Part shown: positions 27,700-40,895 of the stretch, piece after piece
Numbering within the stretch: position 1 is the first letter of the stretch
How the letters are laid out: each line of letters begins with the position of its first letter
Source of the DNA: Whitmania pigra
Taxonomy: Eukaryota; Annelida; Clitellata; Hirudinida; Haemopidae
DNA: 64,000 bases
NCBI GenBank assembly: GCA_021613335.1
Contig: JAJTWR010000113.1
Coordinates: 1,476,001-1,540,000 of the forward strand
Direction: 5' to 3'
Notes under the pieces: generated by a model
Seen by the model: only the letters and a program-made list of their open reading frames with translations
Told to the model about the DNA's origin: nothing
Database searches by the model: none
Made by a program: the position numbers and the translations under genes

Positions 27700-29065
27700 A
27701 AAATGAAAGTATACAAATTGAACGTGAGACATAACAGCTCGTGAAATTGACCCTTCACTGTTGAGGGTGATCTCAAACCATGAACGAGGACATTAAATTC
27801 CACAAAGATTTTCGAAAATTTTAATAAAGATTCGATTTTTTACTTAAAAACCGATTTTTGATTTTTTTGAAAGGTTGAGAAAATGAAATAAAAATAATTA
27901 AATAAACGAAAATGTCTCGAGCGAGTCGTGCGTGTTTTTTGCGATGATTGCAGTACATTTCAACATTAAAACATTAAGAGGCGAACAATTTCAATTTGTC
28001 GATAAACATTCTTTCGTCTGTTCGACAACTTAAAAATAACTACAAAGAAGAGAAATTGGAGGAGAAGTTTGCTTGACTTTGATGTGAATTGCTTTGGCGG
28101 ATGAATTTTTGGGGTCAAAGTTGAAATTTGTTCTTTATACGCAAGACTTCTTGGACATTTGTCCAGCCTTGGAAGGATTCCTTGTTTCTTCTTTTTTTTA
28201 TCTGATCCTTCGATGATCTCAATTGAGGACATTAAATTCGACGAGGATTTTTGCATTTTTCAATTTCGATTCGATTTTTCGACTTTGATTTTTAGAAGGC
28301 CGAGAAAAAATGACAACTAATTTTTTTATTTATTTATAATTAATAATGTTATTACTTGTTAGTGACAGATGATGACGACGACGACAATGACGATGATGAT
28401 GATGACCGAGATAATAATTTCTAATAATTTATTCACGAGCTAAAAATCATGACAATGAATTGATGTAAGACCCTGAGATTTTGTTTATTTATTTTGACTT
28501 GAAAATAATAATTGTTATTAATTTGAGTTTCTTCATCAAAAAAAGGCGAATTATTGAGTAATAATAATAATACAGGAATATTAAGTAGCGCACGGAAGTG
28601 TAAGATTACGAAGGTCCATGGAGAATTCGTGACAAATTTGAGGAATTACTCACGACTTGTTAGCTTTTACAAGATGCAATGAATTGCTGCTTTCGGATGG
28701 ATTCTTGATCCAGAAGATTTTGTATATTTGTTTAAAAACTAGATATAGTAAATATTTGTTTTATAAAAAAAAAATACACTTCTAATGATTTATAAGATTG
28801 GTAATTTGCTTACATGAAAAATTGATTACATTAACGTCCGTCAAATGATTCGTAACCATTGACAATGGCGAAGAGAAAACAGAATGATCAAGTGATAAGG
28901 ATTGATAGGGACATGCCAACAATTCCCTCGTAAATCAATATTTGCGCAACACGCTTTCAGTAATAAGGCTTCGTACTGACCTTCGTACGTTCCAAGCCTC
29001 ATTTGGTTGGTTTGACGTCATCATAATCATCACCATCATCATCGTCGTCGTCACCATCACGATAT
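27700..29065. other. Intergenic AT-rich sequence
   Basis: No gene supported. A purine-rich GATGAC/GACGAC run lies near 28370..28405. Confidence 0.5.
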
Positions 29066-29094
29066 GACGCTATATAAATGGTGCAGCAATTAAA

Positions 29095-31191
29095 GTACCT
29101 TCGGTGACCGGATGCACTGAGGAAAAGCGGGAATTCATCTCCGGTACCTGATGGCATCCACAACGAGATGCTCCGAAGGCTTCCAACCACAAGCCTCAAA
29201 GGGATCGTAGCTCTCTTCAACCAGTCCTGTTCATCCGGAATGGTTCTTTGTTTCTCGAAGAAGGCTCTAATCGTTCCAACAGCGAAGAAAGAGAAGTCCC
29301 CGAGCAGCCCTCCTCTTACCGCTCCATCTCTCTGACGTCCACTCTTTGCAAACTCCTGGAGCGGGTTATTGTCATGAGAGATTTTTAGAGAGTAAAAACC
29401 TGTTGAACCAGTACCAAGCTGGTTTCAGAAAAAGCCGAGGCTATGTGGACCACATAGTCAGACTGACGCAGGATATTGCCTCATACTCATCCAAGAAGAA
29501 GATGACTCTTGGAGTCTTCTTTGACTTGGAAAAAGCTTTCGACAGATTTGGAGAGAGTGGGCCATAGGACAACTTTCCTAGATGGATGTCAAGGGCAAAC
29601 CATTGGAATGGATCCACAACTTCCTTTGAATGGAAGTATTCAAGTGAGGGTTGGATCAGCTCTCTCCGAGTCGTATTAGAAAACGGCACTCCACAAGGCA
29701 GCGTCCTCAGCCCTCTTTTATTCATCATCGTGATGAATTCGATTCTAGATCCCCGGAAAGAAGTAGAGCTGTTCAAGTATGCCGACGACATTGCTCTATG
29801 GACGACCGGGACGTCCTCAAAAGCAATGACAACACGCATGCAAAAGCAGCTTAACACTACGGCTAAGTTTTTATCTGCTAATGGTTTTAAGATATCTGCG
29901 TCTAAATCACAAGCAGTTTTATTTTCAAACAGCTGGGTCAAGAGGAGCGAGGCCAACATCAGACTTCGCATCGGAAAAGAGCAAATCCCCCTGTGTCCAA
30001 CGGCCACCTTCTGGGAATCGACCTAGACGCAAGACTAAGTTGGTCTGCTCACGCCGTAAGAAGGGCAAACCACGCCCTCAGGTTTATTGCCATTAACAAT
30101 GAATCAATTACTGCTAAATACTTTATTTCAAACGGCAAAAAGTCCAAATCTCAAGCTAGGCTCCACTTCAAGATGAAGAAACGAGGGGGGACAACCCCGT
30201 ACGAGAAAGTCAAGTCTCTCCTTCCGGCAGACATCCTAGGAGATATCGACGAGGAAACTCCCACAATTGGAGACTGAGAAAAACATTGACAATTTGACAA
30301 AACCAAATTGACATCTCGAATCTCATCCGACGACCTTCTGTGGAAGCTGGTAGCAATGGAGAAGATATGGGATCTCCAGGGAAGTCTCTTTTGTTATACG
30401 GATGCCTCGAAGACGACGGGCAACAAGGCAGGAATAGGGATCCACATCCCGAAGAAAAACGTAAACTTAAGCCTCAGGACGTCGAGTCACAACTGCATAA
30501 GTTCCGTCGAACTAGCAGCCATTGAGGACTGTCTGATTCACGTGAAGGACTCCTATCAGGGGAGACCTTCGATATAGTTGTTCTGAGCGATTCGCTTAGT
30601 GCCTTAGAAGCACTAAAAGATTGCAACAATGATGATCCTGACAATAAGAAAACCCAGTTTTTAATTTCAGATATCCAGGAGAGCAGCAGAAAGGTCACGC
30701 TCGTCTGGGTCCCTGCCAATGTTTGAATTCCTGGTAATGAGAAGGCCGATGCCCTGGTAAAAGCCGCCACTGCAAGGAATCAGATAGACCGCTGGATCTC
30801 TGTCAAAAGGTCCCGCAACATCATCCAAGAGTGGCAAGCCTAATGGGACAACGACTCGCGAAGCCAGCACTACAAAAAGATAGAGAAACTTGTGTCGACT
30901 AAGAGCAAGTTCCAATGTGCTTCAAGGAGGAAGGAGGTCCTTATTTCCAGACTCCTATTTGGAAAATGTGCTCTGAACCAACACCTGTTTCTCTTAAAAC
31001 ATCATCCAGACGGAAAGTGCAATGCGTGCCCTCAGGAAGATGAAAATGTGCAGCATTTCCTCATGGAATGTCAGACCCAATCTGCCCTGAGGAGAGAAAT
31101 CAAACACAATACAAATCTATCTGATATGAGTTCCGTGTTTAGCAATCCAGCAAATTGGATTTGCAAAAATCGATTTCAATTACTTTACTGA
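29095..31191 (+). pseudogene. I-group LINE relic: reverse transcriptase plus RNase H
   Basis: The 5'-truncated ORF2-type sequence begins with PVPDGIHNEMLRRLP (the PGPDGI motif) and proceeds through YQAGFRKSRGYVDHIV, GVFFDLEKAFDR, NGTPQGSVLSPLLF and the active-site YADDIALW. RNase H follows with YTDASKT (Asp), SVELAAIEDCL (Glu), VVLSDSLSALEAL (Asp) and GNEKADALVKAA (Asp). A CNACPQEDENVQHFLMEC knuckle lies near the end (stop at 31189). There are several frameshifts and stops, including a TGA inside WVPANV*IPGNEKAD. The RT-RNase H linker is much shorter than usual, suggesting an internal deletion. A GACGCTATATAAATGG fragment (29066..29081), like the SINE 3' end, sits just upstream. Confidence 0.85.
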
Positions 31192-31457
31192 TTTTTAATT
31201 AAACTCTATTTAATTTATTATTATTTCATTCCTATTATTAATTTTCAATCACGGTTTCGAATTAAATGGAATCAACGCAGCGCTAAAATTAACTTCGAAA
31301 CAACATTTTTTTGTATCGACATTGTCCTTCTGTTTATTTCGATTAGGTTTTGAGTTAACAGTGATTTCCCTAAAGTATGATGATGAAAGAGAAGATTCAA
31401 TAACATTAACCACGAAGGGAATATGACCGTTATCACCATGTGTCATGCTCAATCATG

Positions 31458-31465
31458 ATCCGGCC
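31458..31465. repeat. Target-site duplication (left) of second hAT
   Basis: ATCCGGCC, identical to 32835..32842. Confidence 0.9.
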
Positions 31466-32834
31466 TAATGCTGGGTTTAAGCAAGCTTTAAAAAAATACT
31501 TAAGTAACAAGTAATTTTTGAAATATTACTTAAGTAATTAAGTAATTCAAGTAATTTTTTAAAAGTTTATTAGAGACAATATAACGAATTTTAATTACCT
31601 TATTTATTACTTTATTATCATTAGAAAAATTATTTGCGGATAAAGTAGCTGCGTGCAAAGCACAAAGAATCAATCATCTCATAACTTAACGATGACCTCA
31701 ACTTTAAAATAAACAGTCCAGCAGCATTGAAACACCCTTCTGCTTCAACAGAGGAGGGTGGAAGTGAGTTTAAACAAGACTTCAAGCTTTTCAAGATTTT
31801 GGGACGTTCCTTTGTTGCTTCGTAAAATTTCATTTCTTTTTTAATGTGTGTCAAGATATTTTCTTGAGCACAATCCAAAGGTTGATCTTCTGGCTGGCAT
31901 ATAATGTCATTGAGCTCTTCTGCTTTGGACTTTTTCATAGGGGGTTCCTTAGCGATGTTATATTCAAAATTTTCAGCAACATAGGAAAAAAGGCGTGAAA
32001 GAACATTTCTTGCCATTTCGGCAAGCTCTCGTTTCTTCGGATAACTTAAGAGTGAAAACTTGACCACATGCTCATAACAGTCTGGAGCCTCTAGATATCT
32101 CGCAAGGCCCCAAATCTTTTTATTTCTCCTTGATTCAATTCTGTCATTGACAGCCCTCAATAATTCCTGTGAAATAGCTCCTATTTCTTCTGTCAGCTTT
32201 TTGAGAACATACTCAAAAATCTTTTCACTCTTTGAAATTGTGACGTCACGTCTACAAAGAGCGGTTGCACCGACCTCAATTATTTCTAAACTTTCTGCCA
32301 AGTCTTTCACAACTGCAACCTTGCATGCTTTGGATTAAACTTGCCTGAGCAGTATTTGCATTTTACCACTGAATCATCGCGTGACCTGACAAGAATATGC
32401 TTCCAAACTTCTGACTTCTTGCCGGTAGACTCTTTCCAGTCACTTGAGTTCGACATGATGGGTTTAATTTTTCAATAATTTGTTAAAAGAGACGGTTCTA
32501 TGGCAACTCGGTAGAAAATAAAATAGCACGTTGTAGCATAATCCTGCATTCGTCGAGCGAAAACAACTCCTTAGGACAAGCACAGCAGAACTAACAGCAA
32601 CCGCGTATATTTGAACGCGCGTAAATTCAAAATCAAAGCAAAACAACATGTCCAATAGATGAGATACATTTAAACAAAACACCGGCTAATCTATAGTACT
32701 ACCAGTTTTTCACGCAAAAACTGACAAGAAAAAATTACTTATAATTTTCAAGTAGTCCAAAAAATACTTAAGTAAATAACAAGTAAAAAAATTACTTAAG
32801 TACTTAAGTACTTACTTACTTGAACCCAGCTCTA
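31466..32834. mobile_element. hAT deletion derivative, 1369 bp, with TIRs and perfect 8-bp duplication
   Basis: The left end TAATGCTGGGTTTAAGCAAG and the reverse complement of the right end TAGAGCTGGGTTCAAGTAAG agree at 16 of 20 positions. Both subterminal regions are packed with ACTTAAGTA/AAGTAATT motifs, probable transposase-binding sites. Perfect ATCCGGCC duplications flank it. Inside, the minus strand keeps only the two ends of a transposase (BED finger and hATC region), so the catalytic core has been removed. Confidence 0.92.
31630..32455 (-). pseudogene. hAT transposase remnant: BED finger joined to hATC domain
   Basis: Near 32455 an ATG opens MSNSSDWKESTGKKSEVWKH...VKCKYCSGKF, the start of a BED finger (KCKYC), and stops at a TGA after about 48 codons. 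Shifted by one base, the frame continues as a 226-codon open stretch (32310..31630): VKDLAESLEII...KKLTEEI, ending PPSSVEAEGCFNAAG and SLCFARSYFIRK, the hATC dimerisation domain. The usual SVEAERCFSAAG motif reads SVEAEGCFNAAG here: the Glu is kept, the following Arg lost. The TDxW and DN catalytic Asp motifs are absent. A splice at GCAAG|GTTGCA could skip the stop, so a truncated repressor-like protein cannot be excluded. Confidence 0.8.
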
Positions 32835-32842
32835 ATCCGGCC

Positions 32843-34155
32843 AACATAAACTCCTAATTCTAAGTTCACATTTCATGTCGTCAAAAGTTCACCTTCACTT
32901 CTCAAGGTTGTTTCAAAGATTTACAAACTACAACCGTCGAAGCACTTTTAATTGCAGCTAATTTATTTATTGATTAAATTTTGAAATGTTTTTGGCTAAC
33001 ATTAATAAGAAATAATCAATAAATATTTTTTTTAATTCCTTCTAAATGGCTTATTTTATTAAAACATACAAAGCATATAAAATTAAAAGATGCGAGATAC
33101 TCAAATAATTAATGTTTACAATAACTTTTGTTATTTTTTATTAATTATATTATTAATAGATTTTAGCTAGTCAATCAACGCAAATAACAATATTTACACA
33201 ATGAAACCAATCCACCAATCAACTTCGATGATCTCCATTTTGAGGTCGTAAAGAGCTTCTGAGCCATTTCGTTCCATTGGACATTCGTCTTTGATGAAAT
33301 TTACACTCTTTTCTGGATATTTATGCCGTAAATATCGGTATATTATTTAATATTTATAGATTAAATGAACTTTTTATTCGAAATTAAAATAATTATTTCG
33401 GATAAAATATCTGCTTATTTGTATTAAGTAATATTCAATTTTCAATTATGCAAAACATTCTGGCTAAATGAACTTTAAATGACCACGAGATTTAAATGGA
33501 TGAAATAAAATAATTAGTATTAAATTGAATGTTATACATATATATGTTATTTATTATATATATAATGTTATTCATGTGACGGAATATTAAATATTAAAAC
33601 TACAAATGTTATAAATCTAAGCAAATCCAAACGGTTCATAGACAGGATGGAAGCAACTACGACAGCTATTTAACTATCGGAATTTATAATTTTAATTTAA
33701 TTGATAATTTACAATTTTAAGATGTAAGTAATTGTGGAAAATAATTTTGAACTCACATTGCGAAGTCGTCAAAACGTTGGTATTCAAATTCTGACAACTT
33801 TCTCTTGCTTGGGAGCACGTTGGTCCCCTATTTAATGAAGGCTGTGCGCCCACGCCGACCAAGACGACAACGGTGATGATGACGACGACGACGATCTTAT
33901 CCGAGACGGTAACGATGCTAGAGAAATCACTAGAGACAACATAGCTAGATAAATATACGTTGAAAATCTAAATTCGATAAATGTGAATTAGCGGCAATGT
34001 ATTATTTTTTTTTTTGGTGACAACTTCGATTGGAAATAAATGTAAATATTTAGCATGCACTGATCAATATTTATTGCAATAATTTAATTCACTCACACAA
34101 ACACCAGCATTTAAAAATAGCTTACAAATTAATGTAATAAGTGGATTTTGGCTGC
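32843..34155. other. Intergenic AT-rich sequence
   Basis: No gene supported. It contains a (GATGAC)n-like run near 33870..33895. Confidence 0.5.
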
Positions 34156-34159
34156 AAAG

Positions 34160-34300
34160 GAAGGCAGGCCAAATGGGTTGCGTTCTTGAACATCAGCAGT
34201 CTTATAATATCGAGTTCGAAGCCCTTGGGAAGAGCGCTATGTAAATGGTCACAAGAAGCACCTCTGAAGCTCTGCATTTAGCGCTACATAAATGTAGATG
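34160..34300 (+). mobile_element. tRNA-like SINE, copy 3 (diverged)
   Basis: Retains GGCCAAATGGGTTGCGTTC, ATCGAGTTCGAAGCCC, AAGAGCGCTATGTAAATGG and TAGCGCTACATAAATG. A deletion removes part of the region between the B-box and the CGCTAT motif seen in copy 2. Confidence 0.65.
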
Positions 34301-34309
34301 AATGGTAGA

Positions 34310-35220
34310 AGGTGAACAAAGATGCATGGTGCACTAGCGATGAATTTTCCGGGACCAGTTGAAATATTTTAATGTTGGTTGAATTATTATGTTTTTCAAT
34401 TTCATGATTTCTGGGTTCAGAGGCAGCATTGAAGTGTAATTTACATTGAAATTATATACAAATTATTATAAATAAATTATTAAATTAATAAAGAATGATA
34501 AAATACTATTGTAATAGAATCCAAATCCCAGTCATCTTTCTACTAATTGGCCTTACGTACAGGATTATGTAGGAAGTGACAGGTGGAAATCTCACTTGTT
34601 GATATTTGATAACTCAATGAACCATGAAGATAAGATTGCTGATTGAAAATGTTTTGAAGACCATATGGCTGATAACTGATTCATGCCTCGAGATGATTGA
34701 TTTGTTAATTATTAATTATTAAAATTATTAATTAAAATTAATAACTAATTATTAACATGATTGATTTGTTATTTAGTATTATGATAGAGTTGTGACTCAT
34801 TAAGATGGGTTTTTAAAATCAAGAAAAAAGCTAGCATGATCAAATTTTCTGTTGTGCAATAATGTAGAGACAATATGATATTTGTAATGCAGTAAAGCAA
34901 TTCGCAAAGAATCAGAAAACTATTAAAGGAAAAAAAAACTAAAATAATGTTCTCAATCAGAGAAAGTAATTAGGTAATCTGTCAATCAGTGATTCAATCA
35001 ACTATTTAATCGGACGAGAATATCAATCACTCCTCAGCTGTTTGGAGCAACTTGTGGCAAGTATTTAGCAAATATTTATTGATATAATTAATTTTTCCGA
35101 CTAATCATAATAATAACGTTTAATTAATTCATGATGCTTTAAATTTCAACATTAATTACGAATGACATTTAAAATAGAAATTATAAAATAAAATAGTACA
35201 TTTAAATCTATTAATTAAAT
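34310..35220. other. Intergenic AT-rich sequence
   Basis: No supported features. Confidence 0.5.
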
Positions 35221-35226
35221 ATTGTT

Positions 35227-35790
35227 TGTCACGGTTGAGTCTGGTCGAACAATAATAAGATGATTTATGGCTCGCGAGTGCATTTCATTAGATATCGATT
35301 ATTTGTTTAAGCTAGCGAATGTTATTCTTAGAGTCCAGGCGAAGATGAAATAATAATAATTATTTTAAGGACAATTCGTTTAATCATCTGGTAGGCTTGG
35401 ATTGACCTTTTTTCGTGAATTTTGATTGGCTGACATTTTAGTAGAATTTAGTGAAAATCGTTGGTTAAATCGAACGTATATAAATAGAAGCTTGATGAGA
35501 GCTGATGCATGCCTGGTTAGAGACGGTTCCCTGAAGTTTTTAGTCTCTTGAAGAACTCGGGGTTGGTGGTGGCAGCGGTACTAACTTTTACCACTTGTTA
35601 CAAGTAGCTACTACTTGTTACGGGCTTCGAGTGAAGAACTTGATATTGTTTTTTTTTACTTATCTGCTTTTGCAATAAAATAAATTAATAAATTGCGACG
35701 GAAATGATTCTCTTGAATTGGTAATTTGAGAAACCTTCAATTTATTTATTTTGCATTGGCACACTTAGTCGGTGTTGTCGCAAATACGCA
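35227..35790 (+). promoter_or_regulatory. Possible solo LTR or RNA polymerase II promoter
   Basis: Within this less AT-biased block, GTATATAAATAGAAGC (about 35477) is a good TATA box. About 100 bp of transcript-like sequence follows (TTGAAGAACTCGGGG), then AATAAAATAAATTAATAAA as a polyadenylation region near 35670. A TG...CA-bounded block with TATA box and poly(A) signal in this order suggests an LTR, but I see no clear 5-bp target duplication and no second LTR or pol gene. It could also be a small non-coding transcript unit. Confidence 0.35.
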
Positions 35791-36239
35791 TTCGTGATAT
35801 AATTATCATGTTATTGTTATGTTGTTGCTGTTATTCTTGTAGTTGTTGACGATGATGGCAATGATTGTACGTTTTGGGCAGAACAAATTGTGTGGATTAT
35901 TTTATTCGACTTCTACAAATTCTTCCGTGAAATGTCGAAGAATAAAAATCTAATAAAACGTGAATAATTTCAAGTTAAAATTTTATGGTCAAACTGAAAA
36001 ATTCTATTTGAACTTGTTATCATTTCTCCTGATGATCATTGTTAGAAAATAAAGTAGCCACAGTTATTAAGTATCTTCGGCTTTCCGTTGATGTTTTTTA
36101 CAATTTTTCTATTCGAGAATCTCCGCACAATTAATTTATTACGTATATTTCATTGCATATTATCGTACATGTTTTATTAAACATATTTTGTAATATTTTC
36201 CTCCTGTTGAAGAGTAATGAAACACATCTAACTTTATTA

Positions 36240-36327
36240 TTATGATTAAAATTGTAATAATTATTATTATTGTTATTATTATTATTGATATTGTTGTTAT
36301 TATTGTTATTATTATTATTATTATTAC
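36240..36327. repeat. Interrupted (ATT)n microsatellite
   Basis: ATT repeat with GTT interruptions. Confidence 0.85.
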
Positions 36328-36339
36328 CCAACTTTGCAA

Positions 36340-37870
36340 TTTTTAAGAATAATGTTACGTTTTTATTACATTATTTGGATAAGTAGGTCGATTTTATTTG
36401 CTTTTAATTGCAACGATTAAAAAACTAAATTCGTCAATAGTACATCTTATTACCCATCCAAGAGGATAATATGATATTTATAATAAATAATTAGCTTTTG
36501 GAAAATAAAATAAAAAATGAACAATGCTAATTTAATAATAATGATGATGAAGGTGATGATGATGATGATGATGATGATAATAACGATAGTTGAAAATATT
36601 CTCAAGCTCCGACAGGAATCCTCAGCGAAGAAACAATTCTTTTTTTTTCGTTCCTTGTGTTCTTCTGACATTCTTCTGATCATTTTTCATCAGGTTGCAC
36701 CCCTTGATCCTGTCTTTAGTGAATCTTCAATCAATATCGATGAGATTAATGTAAACTTACTTCTAAGCTTAACACGAGTCACTATAGCCTGCATTTTCAA
36801 CCACCTAAAAAAACAAAATAATGAACAAAATGATGTAATAATGTAAGTTCAATAATTCACTCTTCCAAAGGTCGACCTTTCATTGGCCTAGGAACTAAAA
36901 ATTTTGATATCGAATTGCCCCGGAACAATGATGACGTCATCACCAAGAAAAAGTTCCATCGTTTATAATCTATTTTTAATTCACCTGTAAGTGCTTTTAT
37001 GCCGTCGTAATCACAACTCTTTCGTCAACTAAATTTCAAAATATTGCTAAAAATAGTTTTCTCAATAACACGCTTCTATGGCGATAATCAAAGCCGACAT
37101 TTGTATGCTGATAATTGGAACTATACGTCAATGTTGAATAATTAGTGCATCTATGTTGTCTATGCTTCCATAAATATCTGTGCTTGCATTAGTTTCGCTT
37201 ATTGAATATTTTACGGCCTTCTTTTCGTGTTTACGCAAGCAGAACATGATTCCCATAATTTAAGCAAATTAATTTCATTATTTCGTATTTTTTACGATAA
37301 TTAGATTCATATTTCGCACGTTTTGAATTAATAAATGTAATTGAGTTTAGTGCTTAAAATCTAATCCATTTATGTATTACATTAATTAATTTGTGTATAA
37401 TTAATAAATAAACCATTCTGTAATTATTCAAATTATTGAAAATATAATAATAATGGTAATTTGTAACGATCAAGTAAAAACTTAATTTCAAATACAAAGC
37501 AAATTAGCTCCCTCATTGTTCGTCTTCAAATGTTTTTGGGGTCGTTTTGGATCGTTTAGGGTCATTTGAGACCTCATTGGCAAACAACCGAGAATGCATT
37601 TATCAGGCAAAGGAGGTCGCACGTCACATTTCATTCTTACAATCACACCAGATCAAAGTTAGCTCATAATATTTTTAATATTTAATGATAATATTCTACA
37701 CAATCATTTCGTCGAAATAATGTTGACATGATGTTCATTATTTGTAATAATAAGCCATCTCCTTAGAATATTCAAGATCTTCCAGACAATATTCAACTTC
37801 ACAGAATAATTGCTTTTTTATTTACAAAAGATGTTGTTACAAAAAATGTTTATAACTTGGCTTAAATGCT
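36340..37870. other. Intergenic AT-rich sequence
   Basis: No supported gene. A (GAT)n run lies at 36540..36578. Confidence 0.5.
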
Positions 37871-37879
37871 TTAAATGTC

Positions 37880-38080
37880 TGTCCAACGGAGGGGGTCAAA
37901 TACTGGAACCTATACCCTTTAAGGTCTCCCCTAAACACTACGACGGATATTTCGGATAAGCCATGTTGCTTATTGTATTTAAACCATTACAAAATTGTAT
38001 TAAACAAAATTATTTCAAGTTTTTTACATTCAAATTTATTCAAATTAAAAGTTTTATAAAAGTGCAAGACGATGTGGACC
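37880..38080 (-). repeat. Dispersed repeat family B, copy 2
   Basis: Inverted relative of 23815..24010: the reverse complement shares CACTTTTATAAAACTTTTAA, TACAATTTTGTAATGGTTTA and AATAAGCAACATGGCTT. Confidence 0.7.
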
Positions 38081-38234
38081 TAATCTACCAAAATTGTCAA
38101 CTATTGTCTCTGCTGGAGTTTTAATATCATGGTGTATGTTCATAAGAGCTAGTCCATTCAGTCGGTCAATCACCATCGTATATCGAAGATAAGTTTTTAA
38201 TCTTTTGAGGGTCGAAAAACTGTTATTAAAAATT

Positions 38235-38682
<448 letters not shown>

Positions 38683-38689
38683 GTAAATA

Positions 38690-39680
38690 GCACTGTAGCA
38701 TTTGTCATTAACCTAAATCTAGTGACATCGCACTTCTGCTTCCTTTCCAGTTGAAAGACATTTAAGATACTTTCTCTTAGTTTTTTATTTGAGATATTTA
38801 ATGATAACGATTTTTACAATGTTATTCGAAAGAAAATAGAAAATGACAATGCCCGATCAAAACAGTTTTGATGTTTTAAAACTGAAACACATTTTTATTT
38901 TCAAAATGTTTGTGAAAATAAAAGCAAATTACGTAATATCTTGTTTACTTATTTCAATTGTTTTTTATAAATAATCTCTTTCAGTCTTTTAAAAATGTTC
39001 TAAAATAATTTTATTCTTTTAAATATCCTTTATTAACTCTATTAAAGAAAACAAATGTAATACATAATAATTATTTTTAATACATAAATTAAAAGTAAAG
39101 TTCAGGAAATGAGAGAAACAACATTATTTAAACTCATGTGACTTCCAGAACAATGAAATTGCTGACATTATGAAAATAACATACTTTCAATTTGTTTACT
39201 AAAATTATTTTGATTTCATTAAAATTAACACTCAATTAAATCTCAATTTTCTGAGGAACGACCTCAAATAAATCAGACATTCTGACATTCTGGGAGCAAA
39301 TTAATCATTTAGCCCGTCAAATAACTGTAACAAACTAACTGATAGAAAGCAATCACTGATTATCGGGCTAAGAGTATCCCAAAGTAAACCAAATATTAAC
39401 TTAATCTTTTCATTTCTTAGAGTATTATACTTGAAACATTTCAAAGGTTTTCATTATTTGCGTTTAATTCAAGGTACATTTATATAAAAGAGTTTTGTAG
39501 ACCTTCTCATCTCTGCTTCTGATAGAAAGCTTTAATTATTTTATTGCCTAATAAACTTTTAACAAACTAATGTTGCAATTTAATTTTTAAGATTTGCATT
39601 TGATAATTTGTATCTTTGGAAATGTCATAATCTACTTGATCAGTCCATGCCGAATTTAATCACGATTTTTGGTAGAAGGA
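38690..39680. other. Upstream region of the RING gene
   Basis: AT-rich; no coding sequence seen. No convincing TATA box could be assigned. Confidence 0.4.
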
Positions 39681-39740
39681 TAACTTACCAACGTGTCATC
39701 ACACATTGCCACAACCGGTGAAGTAAATTTGACTTTAGGT

Positions 39741-40895
39741 ATGAATGATGAAGCAATCGCCCAACACCATCCCGTGCTAAGTTTTTGCAAATCAAACTTA
39801 TGTCAAGGGAAGCCCTTAAAAGATGTAACACGTGCAACTGAGGATGAATGTTCAATATGCTTGTCAGAGTTCGATTCGAAAAAAGTTGTATGGCTGGAAA
39901 GCTGCAATCATTTCTTCTGCCAAGACTGTGTCTACGAATGGCTAAACAGGTGTGTTTTCTGTTTCATTTAAAATTATTTGAATGCATTTTTACTAATTAA
40001 CATAATTATTAATTGATCAAGTGCCAGAAGATCTTGTCCCTTGTGCAGACAAAAGATAAAATGCACAATGGGCTTCAGTAAAGCGATAGTTTTCAAAAGT
40101 GAATATTGCAAGACCTTGTTCAGAGAACATAGATTGTGTCCCTTCCTGTACTTGTCTGATTTCTATTTAGAATATTTAGCGGATCTTAACGATGTTTGGC
40201 TGGGCCTTGTTCATTTTATCAGTGAGACACGACACGTAGGCATCAAAGGAGTGGAACATCTGAAGTTGGTGAATCAAAAACACGAAGGATGCTTGATGGA
40301 GGAAGGAGAACGTCATATCGTGTTAAAAATCGAAGGAGGCAAAATGCAGCTTGTCTTTAGCTGTTTATTGCCTAATATGTCGATGAGATTCGTCGTAATG
40401 CTAAACAGTGAAGAGGACATCGATGTCGGGGCTAACAACGATTACGCTGACGAAATAATGGATTGCATAACGATTCAGCTTCGTGAATGTTGGAAAGTAT
40501 TTCCTCGTCTTATTAGCAAAACTGGATCTTCAGAGCATATCTACGTACGTAAGTTTAAAAACGTGACCTGCTACTTTTTAGCCTCTGGATATTTTGATGG
40601 ATCCTTAAGCTCATTACATTACGAGTCCATGAAGGATCGATTAAGAGAAGCGAAGAAATGTAACTTCGATGAGAAGCATTACGATCGTTTAAGGAGAATG
40701 TTTCCAGGCGTTGATAAAGAGAAGTTGATTTCAAACTCTAAATACCAGGACCATGGAGATTGTTGTTACAACATAGAATCAGATGACGAAGATACAGAGA
40801 ACGGCCAAGATAATGAAGATTTTGGAGAAGATATAAATGAGGGTGAACAGTCAAGCGATGAAACTGATGCTGAACAGGCGAATAGTGAAAATTAA
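39741..40895 (+). CDS. RING-finger protein, TOPORS-like, with acidic C-terminus
   Basis: Predicted E3 ubiquitin ligase of about 360 aa in two exons: 39741..39949 and 40022..40895. The short intron (39950..40021, CAG|GTGTGT to CAAG|T) falls inside the RING. Joined, the C3HC4 RING reads CSICLSEF, ESCNHFFCQDCVYEWLNR, then SCPLCRQKI. The spacing and the following segment (WLGLVHFISETRHVGIKG) resemble TOPORS, a nuclear SUMO/ubiquitin ligase; the resemblance is from memory and moderate. The last 40 residues are very acidic (ESDDEDTENGQDNEDFGEDI). The start is the first ATG after an in-frame stop at 39681; an upstream GTG at 39693 is less likely. AATAAA follows at about 40914. It may be a lineage-specific or retroposed copy. 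Confidence 0.82.
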
